Positions 8,645 to 18,271 of a stretch of 64,000 nucleotides of DNA are shown piece by piece; the stretch's first letter is position 1, and the number at the start of each line of letters is the position of its first letter. Position numbers and translations under genes: made by a program. The DNA comes from a bacterium (GTDB lineage Bacteria; Cyanobacteriota; Vampirovibrionia; Gastranaerophilales; Gastranaerophilaceae), in assembly GCA_017542305.1 (NCBI GenBank), contig JAFXXK010000006.1, positions 124,001-188,000 of the forward strand, written 5' to 3'. The notes below the pieces were generated by a model that worked only from the letters and a program-made list of their open reading frames with translations, was not told the DNA's origin and made no database searches.

Positions 8645-9139
8645 CTATGCCAATGCAGTTCTGGAAATAATACTGTTATTTTGGGAAGCCTGTATTGTTC
8701 TGAGCTGGCGTCTGGCAGCCTGATTTTGGGCTTGTTTTTCAAGAAGTTTGACTATCATTACCATCCTGTCTATTCCAACTGCTTTGGTAATTTTTTTATA
8801 CGCATCCTGAACCTCTGCCATATTGTTGAAATCTACCCTGAAACTCGTAACTTTTCCTTTTATTTTATGTGCCGTATTCAGGGTTCTGATAAGAAGTACA
8901 TTAGGCGCGTGTCTTTTTGGATTATGTTCAATAGTATAAGTGTTATCGGTGTTTTTATATGCGAGTTTAAACCCTTCTTCATCTACAATCAAATCCCAAA
9001 ATCTTGTTCTGGCAAGTTCGGATTTTGCCTGAATGAGTTTGCCCCATGATTCAACACCCTCTTTTGATATGTAGGTATTTTGAGGGATTTTAATATTTAC
9101 TCCGCTGAAACTTAATGAATTGTTATAGGTTGTATTCAT
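8645..9139 (-). CDS. Uncharacterised 164-aa protein, effector-like N-terminus
   Basis: The protein starts with an Asn/Ser-rich segment (MNTTYNNSLSFSG), has a mixed alpha/beta middle, and ends in a helical, Gln/Arg/Ala-rich tail (residues ~130-164). There is no signal peptide or membrane segment. An AGGAG ribosome site lies 7 bases before the ATG. It sits just upstream of calpain-like gene 2 in the same direction, 145 bp away, so it may belong to the same functional group. No family recognised. Confidence 0.65.
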   Translation of the reverse strand: MNTTYNNSLSFSGVNIKIPQNTYISKEGVESWGKLIQAKSELARTRFWDLIVDEEGFKLAYKNTDNTYTIEHNPKRHAPNVLLIRTLNTAHKIKGKVTSFRVDFNNMAEVQDAYKKITKAVGIDRMVMIVKLLEKQAQNQAARRQLRTIQASQNNSIISRTALA

Positions 9140-9254
9140 ATAAAACTCCTGTTCGGGTTGTTCTACCTATTAAATAGAACTGAATATTCAAAATTGCCTG
9201 TCTGTTAATAATTGTTTACAAATAAGCACAGGCTGTTCTGCATGTGCCTTTTTT

Positions 9255-9572
9255 CACAAATAAGTCTCCGCACTCAGTTCGCTCACGCTCGAACCTGACA
9301 AGGCTCTGCCTTGTGGTTCTCGTCCCACTCCGTAAAAGCAAATTAAAAAGCAGGCTGTTTGCCTGCTCTCTAATTTGGGTCCGGTGGGACTGTCTTGTTC
9401 GCTCGCATTTAACGTGCCTTCGGTTATTTGTTACATAAACTTCGTTTATTTCACAAATAAGCCTTCGCACTCAGCTCGCTCACGCTCGAACCTGACAAGG
9501 CTCTGCCTTGTGGTTCTCGTCCCACTCCGTAAAAGCAAATTAAAAAGCAGGCTGTTTGCCTGCTCTCTAATT

Positions 9573-9588
<16 letters not shown>
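9255..9588 (-). repeat. tRNA-Lys tail repeats: two 137-bp units carrying the last 16 nt of the tRNA
   Basis: Two copies, 9255-9391 and 9452-9588, differ at only a few positions (period 197 bp). On the minus strand each starts with the tRNA 3' end AGTCCCACCGGACCCA (9573-9588 within the tRNA; exact copy 9376-9391), followed by a GCAGGC/GCCTGC terminator hairpin, GACGAGAAC, a stem, GTTCGAG and GAGCTGAG. The spacer contains AAACGAAGTTT and a TTAACG-containing stretch before the next tail. A third partial unit fades out to ~9200. No real protein gene lies in 9140-9572; short frames here are shadows of repeat and tRNA. Confidence 0.92.
9541..9563 (-). terminator. Intrinsic terminator after tRNA-Lys
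   Basis: Minus strand GCAGGC-AAACA-GCCTGC followed by TTTTTA, 10 bases after the tRNA 3' end. A second copy lies in the distal repeat unit (around 9344-9366). Confidence 0.88.
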
Positions 9589-9645
<57 letters not shown>

Positions 9646-9661
9646 ATTCGTTTGTGTTTTT

Positions 9662-9689
9662 ATACTAGCATATAAATTTTTATTTGCAA
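9662..9689 (-). promoter_or_regulatory. Candidate promoter for tRNA-Lys
   Basis: Minus strand TTGCAA (9684-9689), 16-bp spacer, then TAGTAT (9662-9667) preceded by TGC, an extended -10. It ends 17 bases before the tRNA. Confidence 0.6.
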
Positions 9690-9708
9690 GTAAATATGGA
9701 GATATTAC

Positions 9709-10809
9709 CTATGCGTCAATAATTCCACCGCCAAGAACAATATCCCCGTCATAAAATACTACGGATTGTCCTATAGCAATTGATTTCTGCATATCTTCAA
9801 ATTTTACCAGTACATTGCCGTTTTCAAGCGGAGTTACGGTTACCTCAGTCGGCTTTTGTGTAGAACGTATTTTTGCCTGACAATTTACGGTATCTTTCAG
9901 GTAATCAAACGGTATCCAATTCAATTTAGTCGCAACAAGCGTATCTTTCATTGTATCATCTTTGCCGCCTACAACTACTTCATTTGTATCTTTTTTTAGT
10001 TGAAGTACATAAAGCGGTTCAGAGGCGGAAATGCCAAGCCCTTTTCTCTGCCCTATGGTATAATTCCAGATACCATCATGCGTTCCAAGTATCTTACCGT
10101 TTTTGTCAACGATGTTCCCTTTTTTAGGCTGAACTTCAAGCAGCTCATTATAATCTCCCTCGTAGAAATCCTGGCTGTCCGGTTTGTCGGCAACTTTTAA
10201 ACCATGTTTCTCTGCTATTGCACGAATTTCTTCTTTTTTATATGTTCCGAGCGGCAGCATAATTTTTGCCAGCTGCTCCTGTTTAAGTCTGTATAAGAAA
10301 TATGACTGATCTTTACCCTCATTCAAGCCTCTTTTTAACAGGTATCTGTCGCCCTCTTTTTCAATACGGGCATAGTGTCCCGTTGCAAATTTGTCATATT
10401 CTATTCCGTTTGCAAGTGCAAGTTTGGGCAGTACATCAAATTTTATAAGACTGTTGCACCAAATGCATGGATTAGGTGTTCTTCCCTCAAGGTATTCCTT
10501 TTTAAAATTGTCCAAAACGATTTTTTCATACTGTTCTGCGCAGTCAAACACATAGAAAGGTATTCCGATACTTTCGGCAATTTTTCTTGCTTCTTCGATA
10601 TCTTCTTTTTCGTCCGGACCGTAACAAGCTCCGTGAGTCGGTTTTTTATTTTGCGGCAGACTGTTTATTTTTTCCTGAATTTTCTTGTGAACTCCGCTGC
10701 TCCCCCAAATAGCCATCGTTGCACCAATTACTTCGTGTCCCTGTTCTTTCAGCATCAATGCCGTTACCGATGAATCTACTCCGCCTGACATCCCGACTAA
10801 TATTTTCAT
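9709..10809 (-). CDS. mnmA: tRNA-uridine 2-sulfurtransferase MnmA (non-canonical active site)
   Basis: MnmA thiolates U34 of tRNA-Lys, -Glu and -Gln. The 366-residue protein has the PP-loop GMSGGVDSS at residues 6-14, the NPCIWCNS motif near 118 containing the first catalytic Cys, FATGHYARI, and the C-terminal YTIGQRKGLGI. Length is normal. The second canonical Cys, expected in a DSxxICF motif, is absent: the equivalent region reads DSQDFYEGDY. A family variant of this kind exists, in which a metal or iron-sulfur centre has been proposed for the remaining cysteines; that is inference here. The gene stands alone, about 60 bp upstream of tRNA-Lys and in the same direction. Confidence 0.93.
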   Translation of the reverse strand: MKILVGMSGGVDSSVTALMLKEQGHEVIGATMAIWGSSGVHKKIQEKINSLPQNKKPTHGACYGPDEKEDIEEARKIAESIGIPFYVFDCAEQYEKIVLDNFKKEYLEGRTPNPCIWCNSLIKFDVLPKLALANGIEYDKFATGHYARIEKEGDRYLLKRGLNEGKDQSYFLYRLKQEQLAKIMLPLGTYKKEEIRAIAEKHGLKVADKPDSQDFYEGDYNELLEVQPKKGNIVDKNGKILGTHDGIWNYTIGQRKGLGISASEPLYVLQLKKDTNEVVVGGKDDTMKDTLVATKLNWIPFDYLKDTVNCQAKIRSTQKPTEVTVTPLENGNVLVKFEDMQKSIAIGQSVVFYDGDIVLGGGIIDA

Positions 10810-10881
10810 AGCTTCTGTTTACCTCTTGGATTAATACTTCCCTTTAATTTTCAGAATATTATAAATAAACAGATTTTTCAA

Positions 10882-13002
10882 TTATTTTTCTTCTCTAAAC
10901 ATATCAAGCAATTGATATACTACCGTTGATGGTGTCATTGCGGAAGAGTGGTCAGGTCGTACCATTTTCCTTACAAGTCGTGTTATATTTTCGTATTTTG
11001 CAGGACTTATTATATTCAGCAATTCTTCTAATTCTTTTTCTAATTGTTTAATTTCCGATGCCAAAATTTCGTCTTTTGGATTATGAAGTGCCTGTTTATA
11101 TTTTTCGTAATAGGTCAGACCTTTTGTTTTGTATTCAATTATTAATTTTGCTTTTTCTATAACTTTCAGCAGTATGGCTTCATCCTCTGGAGATAATGTT
11201 CCGGCGGATTTCATTTCCTGTATTTTTTTATTTATACAGTCGATTAGGAATTGATTACCATTTCTTTGGGCAAGAACTTCTTCAGGACTGAATTGATATT
11301 GATTGAAACTTTTCCCGTCCGTAAACAGTCCGTTTATTCCGCCTATTCTGGCATTCCCTTCTATTGTATCTATGTTATCAATCAGAGATTTTTCGGCTCT
11401 GGTTAATTCTTCGCCAAACAATTCTTTTACATGTACCAAATCTCTCGGATTACCGTTTCTGCATGGTATTGTGCAGGTAAATACGATATACCTTGTATTA
11501 TGTGATACCGAATATTCCACCAGAGCAAGTAGAGCTTCATCACTCGATTTGTATTGTCTTACAAAATCAGGATTTTTTCTCATAATATCTTTTAATTTAT
11601 TGATTAACGGTTCTAATGATTTTTCCAGTTCAGCATACTTTTCAGGTTTATAAATTGTATAATTATTTTCTCTAAGTTTATATTTAAGTTGAATGTAGAA
11701 GTCATGAAGATCTCTGTTTAATGCTTTGTTTTTGGTATAGAGTTCGTTTACGGCAAATTCTTTAAAATCAGATTTCATTGCTGCCGGAATTTTTGGAGGT
11801 TTTGCCATTGTTGCACCCATAAATCCCCCGGAAACAAGGATTTCTTCATTTTCGCCATGCATAATTCTTCTTGATAATTCATTTGTAATCAGTTCATCTA
11901 CGCGTCCCTGCGGAATACCTGCCCTGAGCAATGCTTCTTTACAGTGAGTTGCTTCGTGCATTATTACATCTTCTATTTCCATCAAACCTGCTTTGTACGT
12001 TTCCTGATTAAAGCTTATGGTATGTTGAGATACATTATATCCGCCGCCATGTTCTATTTTATCTGTTATAACTTTTATGTTGGGGCGTTGATCTTCAGGG
12101 ATTCCTAATCTGTCAAAGGCTTCTTTTGCCAGCGTTTCTGCTTCTGCTTGAATTTGTTCTTCCGTTAATGCCGCACGACGAACTCCCTCCGGAGTTGCCT
12201 TAAATTGTTTGGCTCTTTCTTCCTGTCCTATATATTTTCTGCCTGTAACTTCTTCTACTTCTTTCTCTATCCGTTTAAATCTTATCGCATCCCAAAATTC
12301 GCCCAATCGAGCTTTTAACATTTTAGGTTTAAGTTGAGTTAGTGTAGCTTTCAGTCCTTTTCCTGACAGGATAAGCGATAAATTCTCTTTTATTGCGGCA
12401 AATTTATTTGCATTATTTACTTCATTGGCTATTGCAGTTTTATCAGCCTGCGAAATCAGTGTAACATCAGATTCACTCATTAATTTAGCTTCTCTTGCAA
12501 TTCTTGCACCGTGTTTCAGCCCGCACATACTCAATAGTGTTCCGACAAATCCTTCTCCTATTCTGTTGAATGATTTTTCGGCATCATCAAATTTCCCGTT
12601 ACGGTAATTTTTTGCGGCATCGTAAGTACCTTTACCTATCTGATAAATACCTAACACTCCAAATCCGACTACCGTAATCGGTGCTAATGCAGGGATAATC
12701 ATACAGGCAGCTGCCGTACCTCCGATTATGCCGAGAGCTGCAAGAGGATGTTTAAATATAGCTGTGACAGGCGAAATCATACCTTTTATGAAATTCCTGT
12801 GGGCTTCTGATATGTCAAATTTCCCGTTATTTGACTTATCGTCTTTTGTACTTTCTTCTTTTTTATCCTCGGTTGTCTTGCTGAAAGTGTCCGGTTTTAT
12901 CACCTTATCATAGGCTTTTTGAGGTGTAAAATCAGCTCCTTTATTATCCGGAGTAAAGAGGTATTTTAAATCGGTATTTTTACTGTTTATTTCTAAAGTC
13001 AC
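10882..13002 (-). CDS. Large HExxH putative zinc metallopeptidase with membrane-inserting segments
   Basis: The 706-residue protein has a charged Lys/Asp-rich N-terminus (1-70), two adjacent hydrophobic stretches (about 86-125, Ala/Gly/Ile-rich), a helical middle, and an HEATH motif (H349, E350, H353; MHEATHC), the zinc site of gluzincin/metzincin-like peptidases. The region before it (IEHGGGYNVSQHTISF) looks like the preceding beta strands of such a domain. The C-terminal half is long, helical and charged. Translation probably starts at GTG (13002) after an AGGG site. It has no signal peptide. No named family is recognised; location in the cluster of unusual long proteins suggests an effector or toxin-like role, which is inference. 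Confidence 0.7.
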   Translation of the reverse strand: MTLEINSKNTDLKYLFTPDNKGADFTPQKAYDKVIKPDTFSKTTEDKKEESTKDDKSNNGKFDISEAHRNFIKGMISPVTAIFKHPLAALGIIGGTAAACMIIPALAPITVVGFGVLGIYQIGKGTYDAAKNYRNGKFDDAEKSFNRIGEGFVGTLLSMCGLKHGARIAREAKLMSESDVTLISQADKTAIANEVNNANKFAAIKENLSLILSGKGLKATLTQLKPKMLKARLGEFWDAIRFKRIEKEVEEVTGRKYIGQEERAKQFKATPEGVRRAALTEEQIQAEAETLAKEAFDRLGIPEDQRPNIKVITDKIEHGGGYNVSQHTISFNQETYKAGLMEIEDVIMHEATHCKEALLRAGIPQGRVDELITNELSRRIMHGENEEILVSGGFMGATMAKPPKIPAAMKSDFKEFAVNELYTKNKALNRDLHDFYIQLKYKLRENNYTIYKPEKYAELEKSLEPLINKLKDIMRKNPDFVRQYKSSDEALLALVEYSVSHNTRYIVFTCTIPCRNGNPRDLVHVKELFGEELTRAEKSLIDNIDTIEGNARIGGINGLFTDGKSFNQYQFSPEEVLAQRNGNQFLIDCINKKIQEMKSAGTLSPEDEAILLKVIEKAKLIIEYKTKGLTYYEKYKQALHNPKDEILASEIKQLEKELEELLNIISPAKYENITRLVRKMVRPDHSSAMTPSTVVYQLLDMFREEK

Positions 13003-13093
13003 AAAAATGCCCTAAGTTACACTAACATATATATAAAAGTAAGTTAAAGGCGAATTTTGCTATATTTAAAATTATTATTAAATTTTGTAAAAA

Positions 13094-14719
13094 CTAGGCA
13101 GCAAGTTTGTCTAAGCGGCTGTTAATTTCTTTTAGCAATGCTTCATCATTAGCTTCTGTTGCGTATTTCTGAGCTTTGTTTAACAGACCTCTTGCCTTGT
13201 TTTTGCTGTCAAAACCAATCATTATTTCTGCTGCAGAAATGTAATTTTGAGCCGTTTTTATCGGTGAATCCGCATCAGAATAGTGTTTTACGGCTTCGGA
13301 GTATGATTTGAGGGCTTCCTGCGGTTCTCCAAATCTTTCGTAAGCTCTGCCAAGACTTGCTGATACATATCCTTTAACTTTGTTGTTTTGGGTTTCTGAG
13401 GCTAAATCTCTTGCTGTTGTTAAAAATTCAAAGGCATCATCTTCGTACATGTCGGTATAAATATTACCCATTTTTGCCAAAGATGTTGACTGTGCTGCAC
13501 GATTATCGGTTTCTCCGCCATATCCTATTGATACAAAATAATGGTCTAATGCGGGTTCTATCTGGTTAATTTCGTCATAAATCTGAGCCATTGAGTAATG
13601 TGCTCTTGTTTTTACGTTGTAGTCAGTAGTATCTAATGACTTATGATAACTCTTCAATGCCTGTGCAGGGTAATCATAATCATCATATATTTTTCCTATT
13701 TCAAAATAAATTTTTGATTTTGTTTCTGTGTCACCTACTTCTTCAGCTCTGCTTAATGCTTTTTGGAATGTTTCAAGAGCTTTTTTAGGTTCGTTTGCGT
13801 ATGCTAATTTCTTTGATTGAATGAATAATGATTTTAATTCTTTATCCTGAGGAATGAAAACTTTTGTTTCCGGAATTACAGCTTGTTCAGGCGTTGTTTC
13901 TGTTTTTGCCGCAAACACATTTTCTGTTTCCGCAGTTTCAGCCGGAGCATTTACATTTTGCGTTGTTTCGGGTGCTGCTTTTGCCTGTTCGGTTGAACCT
14001 TCCGGAAATTTTACCAAAAATTGTTCGTTAATATCATTTTCGTTATACTTGAAGTCAACATCCTGTAAGAATAATGCTTCAACCCAATTTTCAACAACTT
14101 TTGATTCTTTGTTTAAAGTTTCCGAAATGTAATTATCCAAAATTGTTGACGCATTTTTCAGGTTTGATTTTATAAGTTTTACATTTGGTTCGTCTTTAAG
14201 TACCTGTTTTTCGATAAGGTCAAGATAGCCGTTAACTTCGTCTTTTAATTCGTCAGGTGTACCTATTGCAACAGATGTGTTTTTAAAGTCTTTCAAAATT
14301 TGAGCAATATTTATGGAAACATTAGCAGTATTATATCTTAACGGTTTTACGTCATCAGCGGCAGGGGTTGGAGCAGCAGGAATGTTAGTAGTAGCGTTGT
14401 ATGCTTCCGGTGCCGCATTCAAATTTACGTTTGCATATGCCGGGGTTGCAACACGGGTATTCCCGAGGATATTGCCTTTAGGGTAAACAATGTTGCTTGA
14501 AACAGCCTGACCTTGCGGTGCGGAATTTCTTGTAAATTCGTCGGTGCCGTTATCAATGTACTGAAGCCCTTTGCTTCTGCCGTTTTGAGAAGCCTGTTCT
14601 TCACGCTGAGTTTGTGCAGCTGTTTTTGAAGTGTCCTCGTCTTGTTTTCTTTTTACTAATCCCTGTCCGTCTTTTGCTACAAACGGTCTTTGATAGATAC
14701 TTGAAAGATTTAACCCCAT
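13094..14719 (-). CDS. TPR-repeat protein with long disordered N-terminus
   Basis: Residues 1-140 are Gln/Asn/Ala-rich and disordered; ~140-230 is a helical domain; ~230-300 is Ala/Glu/Thr/Pro-rich linker; from ~305 to 535 at least five TPR-like pairs occur (for example AKMGNIYTDMYED and ASLGRAYERFGEPQEALKSY). TPR arrays bind partner proteins. It lacks signal peptide and membrane segments. A gap of 91 bp separates it from the downstream metallopeptidase-like gene in the same direction. Role unknown; scaffold or chaperone is a guess. Confidence 0.8.
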   Translation of the reverse strand: MGLNLSSIYQRPFVAKDGQGLVKRKQDEDTSKTAAQTQREEQASQNGRSKGLQYIDNGTDEFTRNSAPQGQAVSSNIVYPKGNILGNTRVATPAYANVNLNAAPEAYNATTNIPAAPTPAADDVKPLRYNTANVSINIAQILKDFKNTSVAIGTPDELKDEVNGYLDLIEKQVLKDEPNVKLIKSNLKNASTILDNYISETLNKESKVVENWVEALFLQDVDFKYNENDINEQFLVKFPEGSTEQAKAAPETTQNVNAPAETAETENVFAAKTETTPEQAVIPETKVFIPQDKELKSLFIQSKKLAYANEPKKALETFQKALSRAEEVGDTETKSKIYFEIGKIYDDYDYPAQALKSYHKSLDTTDYNVKTRAHYSMAQIYDEINQIEPALDHYFVSIGYGGETDNRAAQSTSLAKMGNIYTDMYEDDAFEFLTTARDLASETQNNKVKGYVSASLGRAYERFGEPQEALKSYSEAVKHYSDADSPIKTAQNYISAAEIMIGFDSKNKARGLLNKAQKYATEANDEALLKEINSRLDKLAA

Positions 14720-14855
14720 TTAGTCTGTTTACCTCAAATTTTACTAACTACTACTGTTTGTCCTTTATAACTATATAATAATTTGGTTATAATGAACTCA
14801 TACTTTTAGATGAAATCTGTAGTTTTTATTTAAGGTTTTTTTTCAAAAAGTCAAA

Positions 14856-14888
14856 AAATAATTGCACATTTTGCATGTGCAATTATTT
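14856..14888 (-). terminator. Intrinsic terminator after the pseudopilin gene
   Basis: A 13-bp perfect stem (AAATAATTGCACA with TGTGCAATTATTT, 7-nt loop) is followed on the minus strand by a T run, 16 bases beyond the stop at 14905. Confidence 0.85.
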
Positions 14889-14904
14889 ATATAAAATGAA
14901 TTAA

Positions 14905-15708
14905 TTACCATGGATAATCGCTCGGCATCGTCCAACCGCTAACCATAATATATGCGGCGCAGTACTCTCTGGAGCCGTTGATACATGCCTGAACGCCGTA
15001 TTTTGCCTGAGAAACAGTGGGCATTTTTACCATTGCCGGATCATCGTTTTCAAAACTTATGCCGGATGGATATATGGTACGCCCGTTTCTGCCTAATCCT
15101 TTGCCATTATGACCGGCAGCATATCCGAATACGAATAAATCTTTGCCCATAGTATTATAACCTTTATAGGGTCCGTCTATATCAATAAAAATTTTACCTG
15201 CATCACTCCCCGTCCAAGCATAAGCATACCACAATACGCAAGCCCCATTTGGCAATTGCGCAGACCAACTGTATGTATTAAAACCTCTTGTGCGGGATTC
15301 TCCCCAATAATTATATTTATAAGCCGGATAAGCTTCTCCTTGATAGCACATAGTTTTTTCGGTTTCTGAAGCCTGAGGATACATTTTTGCCCCAAGTTTT
15401 TCCAAAACTAAGTAAAAGCAGTTTTCCTGATTATATTGCCCTTCAGCCCAGCCTTCATTACAAGACCATTGATGCATTGGTAATGCATCAAAATCTGCAG
15501 CAACAGCTTCGGCACCTGTTGATAATTGAGCATAGGTCTGTTTAAGTTTATTAAGTGCTACACTTTTTTGGTAGCCTTGTATTAAAGTCGGTAATGTCAT
15601 TGCCGCAACGATACCGATTATGCCTAATGTAATTAATACTTCCGCAAGAGTGAACGCATACTTACCGGAATGTTTTATCCCATCCGTCTCATGCAAAAAC
15701 CTACTCAT
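14905..15708 (-). CDS. Type II/IV pseudopilin-like protein
   Basis: Residues ~18-45 form a prepilin signature: a basic leader (KHSGKY), AFTLAEVLITLG with the conserved Glu at +5 after the processing site, then a hydrophobic helix. The mature globular part (~230 residues) contains many aromatic and Gly residues and about six cysteines. Start is set at the ATG at 15708, which has GGAGG 8 bases upstream; an earlier ATG at 15732 has none. Pseudopilins assemble in type II secretion or type IV pilus-like fibres; the assembly genes are not in the window. It follows the TonB-like gene by 62 bp. Confidence 0.88.
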   Translation of the reverse strand: MSRFLHETDGIKHSGKYAFTLAEVLITLGIIGIVAAMTLPTLIQGYQKSVALNKLKQTYAQLSTGAEAVAADFDALPMHQWSCNEGWAEGQYNQENCFYLVLEKLGAKMYPQASETEKTMCYQGEAYPAYKYNYWGESRTRGFNTYSWSAQLPNGACVLWYAYAWTGSDAGKIFIDIDGPYKGYNTMGKDLFVFGYAAGHNGKGLGRNGRTIYPSGISFENDDPAMVKMPTVSQAKYGVQACINGSREYCAAYIMVSGWTMPSDYPW

Positions 15709-15770
15709 CAATCTATCCTCCATATTATTCATATTTTATACATATTTTGCGGATTATGCAATATACAATG

Positions 15771-16667
15771 TTAATATTCCGTTCTTATATGTTCGTAGTC
15801 GTTATAATCTCCGGGTGTTGCATATTGAGAGTATGAACCCATTAGAAATCCGCCGGTAAAATCCACAACACTTCGGTTTGTGCCTTCAGGAAAATCAAGG
15901 ATAGGTTTACCTTTAAGTCTGAGGATTGCCTTTCTGACTTCTCCGATTGAGGCAGAATCTCCAAAATCCGTAGATATGATTTTTATATTAGAGATGTTTC
16001 TGTTTTTATCCACTTTGAAGGAAAAATAAAATATTGTACCGTAGTTAGCATCGACATTACTGTCATCCATAATTTTATTTTGTATATTGCTTCTCCAGAC
16101 GTTCCAGGCTATAAGTTCATCTCTGTATTTTCTGTCCTTTAAGTTTTCGCAAATAGGACAGGATGCTCCTGATGATACGTTAGAATTGCCGGATTGATTT
16201 TTGGATACGGATGTTGTAGAAGAATTATTTTTTGCTGTTCTTCTGTTACTTTCTTCGTGTAATCGTTTTTCCATCTCCATCCAGGCATTTAAATTGTTAT
16301 CCAGCATATTTGCAACCTGCTGTAATGTTTCATCCGAATCGTTTTGCTCTGTCGTGGTTGCAGTATTTTTTCTTGTATTATTTGTTTGGGTCGATATGAA
16401 TGCGGATGGTATAATTTTACTTTCCTGTCTTTGATAAGTGTTTTGTTCTGTTTGAGTGGTTTGTGTAACTTTTGTCGTGTTGTTTCTCACATCCCCGATT
16501 TTGAACAGAATATTACTTTGCAAATCTTCCGGCATACTCGTAACTGACTGAAGTTTGAAGTTTGCCGGCTCAAGAATAAAGTGCTTATGAGTTTGTGGTC
16601 TTATTGCCATTGCACATAAGGTTATGATTATTACAGATATTATTACAAATGTTTTTAAAATATTCAT
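15771..16667 (-). CDS. TonB C-terminal-like envelope protein
   Basis: With the start at 16667 (4 bases after the preceding gene) the protein has 298 residues: one N-terminal membrane anchor (~5-25), a long Asn/Thr/Gln-rich periplasmic linker (~70-170), a CPIC motif, then a TonB_C-like domain (IAWNVWRSNIQNKI, FSFKVDKNRNI, PILDFPEG). TonB-like proteins pass energy or force across the periplasm. The 18-residue extension from the alternative start at 16721 would overlap the upstream gene and is unlikely. ExbB/ExbD are not obvious, but the eight-pass protein just upstream could be its membrane partner (inference). Confidence 0.75.
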   Translation of the reverse strand: MNILKTFVIISVIIITLCAMAIRPQTHKHFILEPANFKLQSVTSMPEDLQSNILFKIGDVRNNTTKVTQTTQTEQNTYQRQESKIIPSAFISTQTNNTRKNTATTTEQNDSDETLQQVANMLDNNLNAWMEMEKRLHEESNRRTAKNNSSTTSVSKNQSGNSNVSSGASCPICENLKDRKYRDELIAWNVWRSNIQNKIMDDSNVDANYGTIFYFSFKVDKNRNISNIKIISTDFGDSASIGEVRKAILRLKGKPILDFPEGTNRSVVDFTGGFLMGSYSQYATPGDYNDYEHIRTEY

Positions 16668-16671
16668 AATT

Positions 16672-18258
16672 TTATTCTTTATCAAGTTTTGCCAAAAGTT
16701 CATCGCAGGCGTGTATATCAAATTTTGTTGCGGAAAGCATTAAGGTTTCTGCTATAAGCAGAGCCGTAGGTACAAGTGCGGCTATAAAACTTAAAAATAT
16801 TCCCTCAATTTCTCCGCCGATTTCTGTCATAAAATAGGATACATTCATCATAAATTCTATAAATACTATTGAGCATGCAATAGTTAAGAAAAGCTTTTGT
16901 TCGTATTCAAGTTTTTTAGCCCCTTCAATACCGTATATCGAAACTCCATGATGTCTGTAATCCGAGAAACCGTCTTGTTTTATAACTTGTGAAGCCTGTA
17001 TTTTTTTACCTGCAACAAAAGCATTAACAAAGGCAAAGAATGCAAATATTATAAGAAATGTGGCAAGAACCAAAAATATCGGGCTGAATCTTAGTCCGGA
17101 AATTCTTACCCATCCTGCCGCTTCAGGGAAACACATTGCAAGGGTATTTGAAACACCGTATGCCAAGAATGGTGCGGTTAAAATTCCTATTAATACTTCA
17201 AATCCTGCCCAAAGCTGCAATGAAAAGTGTCTGTCTTTTATTCCGTTAATTTTAGCGGATGTCAGGCAGTTTGCATATCTTTCAATCCAGATTCTGTATG
17301 CTTTTAATACAGCTTCAAAATCTTCTCTGAATTCATATTTGTTGAGCATTGCTCCAAAAGCTGCTCCGTTTGCTTTATAATATCCGCATGCGATTGCAAG
17401 TGCAGTCATTATTCCGGTAAAGAAGAATGTAATAAATAATGCAAATCCGAAAAAGTCACTTATGCCCGAAAAATATATAAGATTTACGGTATATATTGCA
17501 AGAATAAATATTGATGATATCCATAACATAAAATGTTTTGCAATTTTTGTCGTTCCTGAGGTGTTGTTGTGTAATTTTTCGTAGTAAAACAAATAAAAAC
17601 CCTGCTTAAGCATCATGCATATTGCAAATACTATAAATGAATATGCAATCCATGCCTGAATGTTAGTTGACAAATATATATGTCTTGCCGATTCCTGTAC
17701 GGTAAGCCCCATAAGATAATTCCCAATAGCAAATGAACTTAATAATGCAGAAAAATATAATGCTATATGAAGCAGAATACTTGTACGCCAATTAGAAGTA
17801 ATTTTTCCTTTTAATTCGGATATAGGATATGCAATTTGTTTGATTATTGCAACTCGGGCTTTTTCAATGGGTTCTCTTGCTTTTTGGATTTTTACTTTTA
17901 CTTCGGCAAGAGCATCATCTCCGTATAAATCTCTTAATTCCTCTTCTGATAATGTTACTTTTCCGTCAGTTTCTTCAGCTTTAATTTCAACAAATTCTTC
18001 GGAATTTTTAAAGGTTATTCTGCAAATTCCTTCATTAAATACAGCTCTCTCAAGAATATCACCTTTGAAAAGTATATTTTGGTTTTTGAAGTTGTTTGTT
18101 ACCTGAAAACTGTTTTTGTCTTTTTGATATTGAATACTGAAAATCAAATCGTACGGAAGATTAAGTACAAAGTCGCACTTTGAATTTGTACCGATATTTA
18201 TTATTGTTTTATTTTTAAATTCTTGCTTATCTTCCGTTGAGGTGATTATTATACTCAA
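16672..18258 (-). CDS. Eight-pass membrane protein with N-terminal FHA-like domain
   Basis: The first ~95 residues look like a divergent FHA fold (NIGTNSKCDFVLN, then short strands); a helical region follows to ~155; about eight hydrophobic segments span 160-520 (near 165-188, 202-225, 245-265, 270-296, 345-368, 390-416, 450-472, 485-510). FHA domains usually bind phosphothreonine, but the canonical Arg and Ser are not convincingly present. It starts 13 bases after the VWA gene and ends 4 bases before the TonB-like gene, so the three are very likely one operon. Function unknown. Confidence 0.7.
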   Translation of the reverse strand: MSIIITSTEDKQEFKNKTIINIGTNSKCDFVLNLPYDLIFSIQYQKDKNSFQVTNNFKNQNILFKGDILERAVFNEGICRITFKNSEEFVEIKAEETDGKVTLSEEELRDLYGDDALAEVKVKIQKAREPIEKARVAIIKQIAYPISELKGKITSNWRTSILLHIALYFSALLSSFAIGNYLMGLTVQESARHIYLSTNIQAWIAYSFIVFAICMMLKQGFYLFYYEKLHNNTSGTTKIAKHFMLWISSIFILAIYTVNLIYFSGISDFFGFALFITFFFTGIMTALAIACGYYKANGAAFGAMLNKYEFREDFEAVLKAYRIWIERYANCLTSAKINGIKDRHFSLQLWAGFEVLIGILTAPFLAYGVSNTLAMCFPEAAGWVRISGLRFSPIFLVLATFLIIFAFFAFVNAFVAGKKIQASQVIKQDGFSDYRHHGVSIYGIEGAKKLEYEQKLFLTIACSIVFIEFMMNVSYFMTEIGGEIEGIFLSFIAALVPTALLIAETLMLSATKFDIHACDELLAKLDKE

Positions 18259-18271
18259 AATTCAATCCTTA

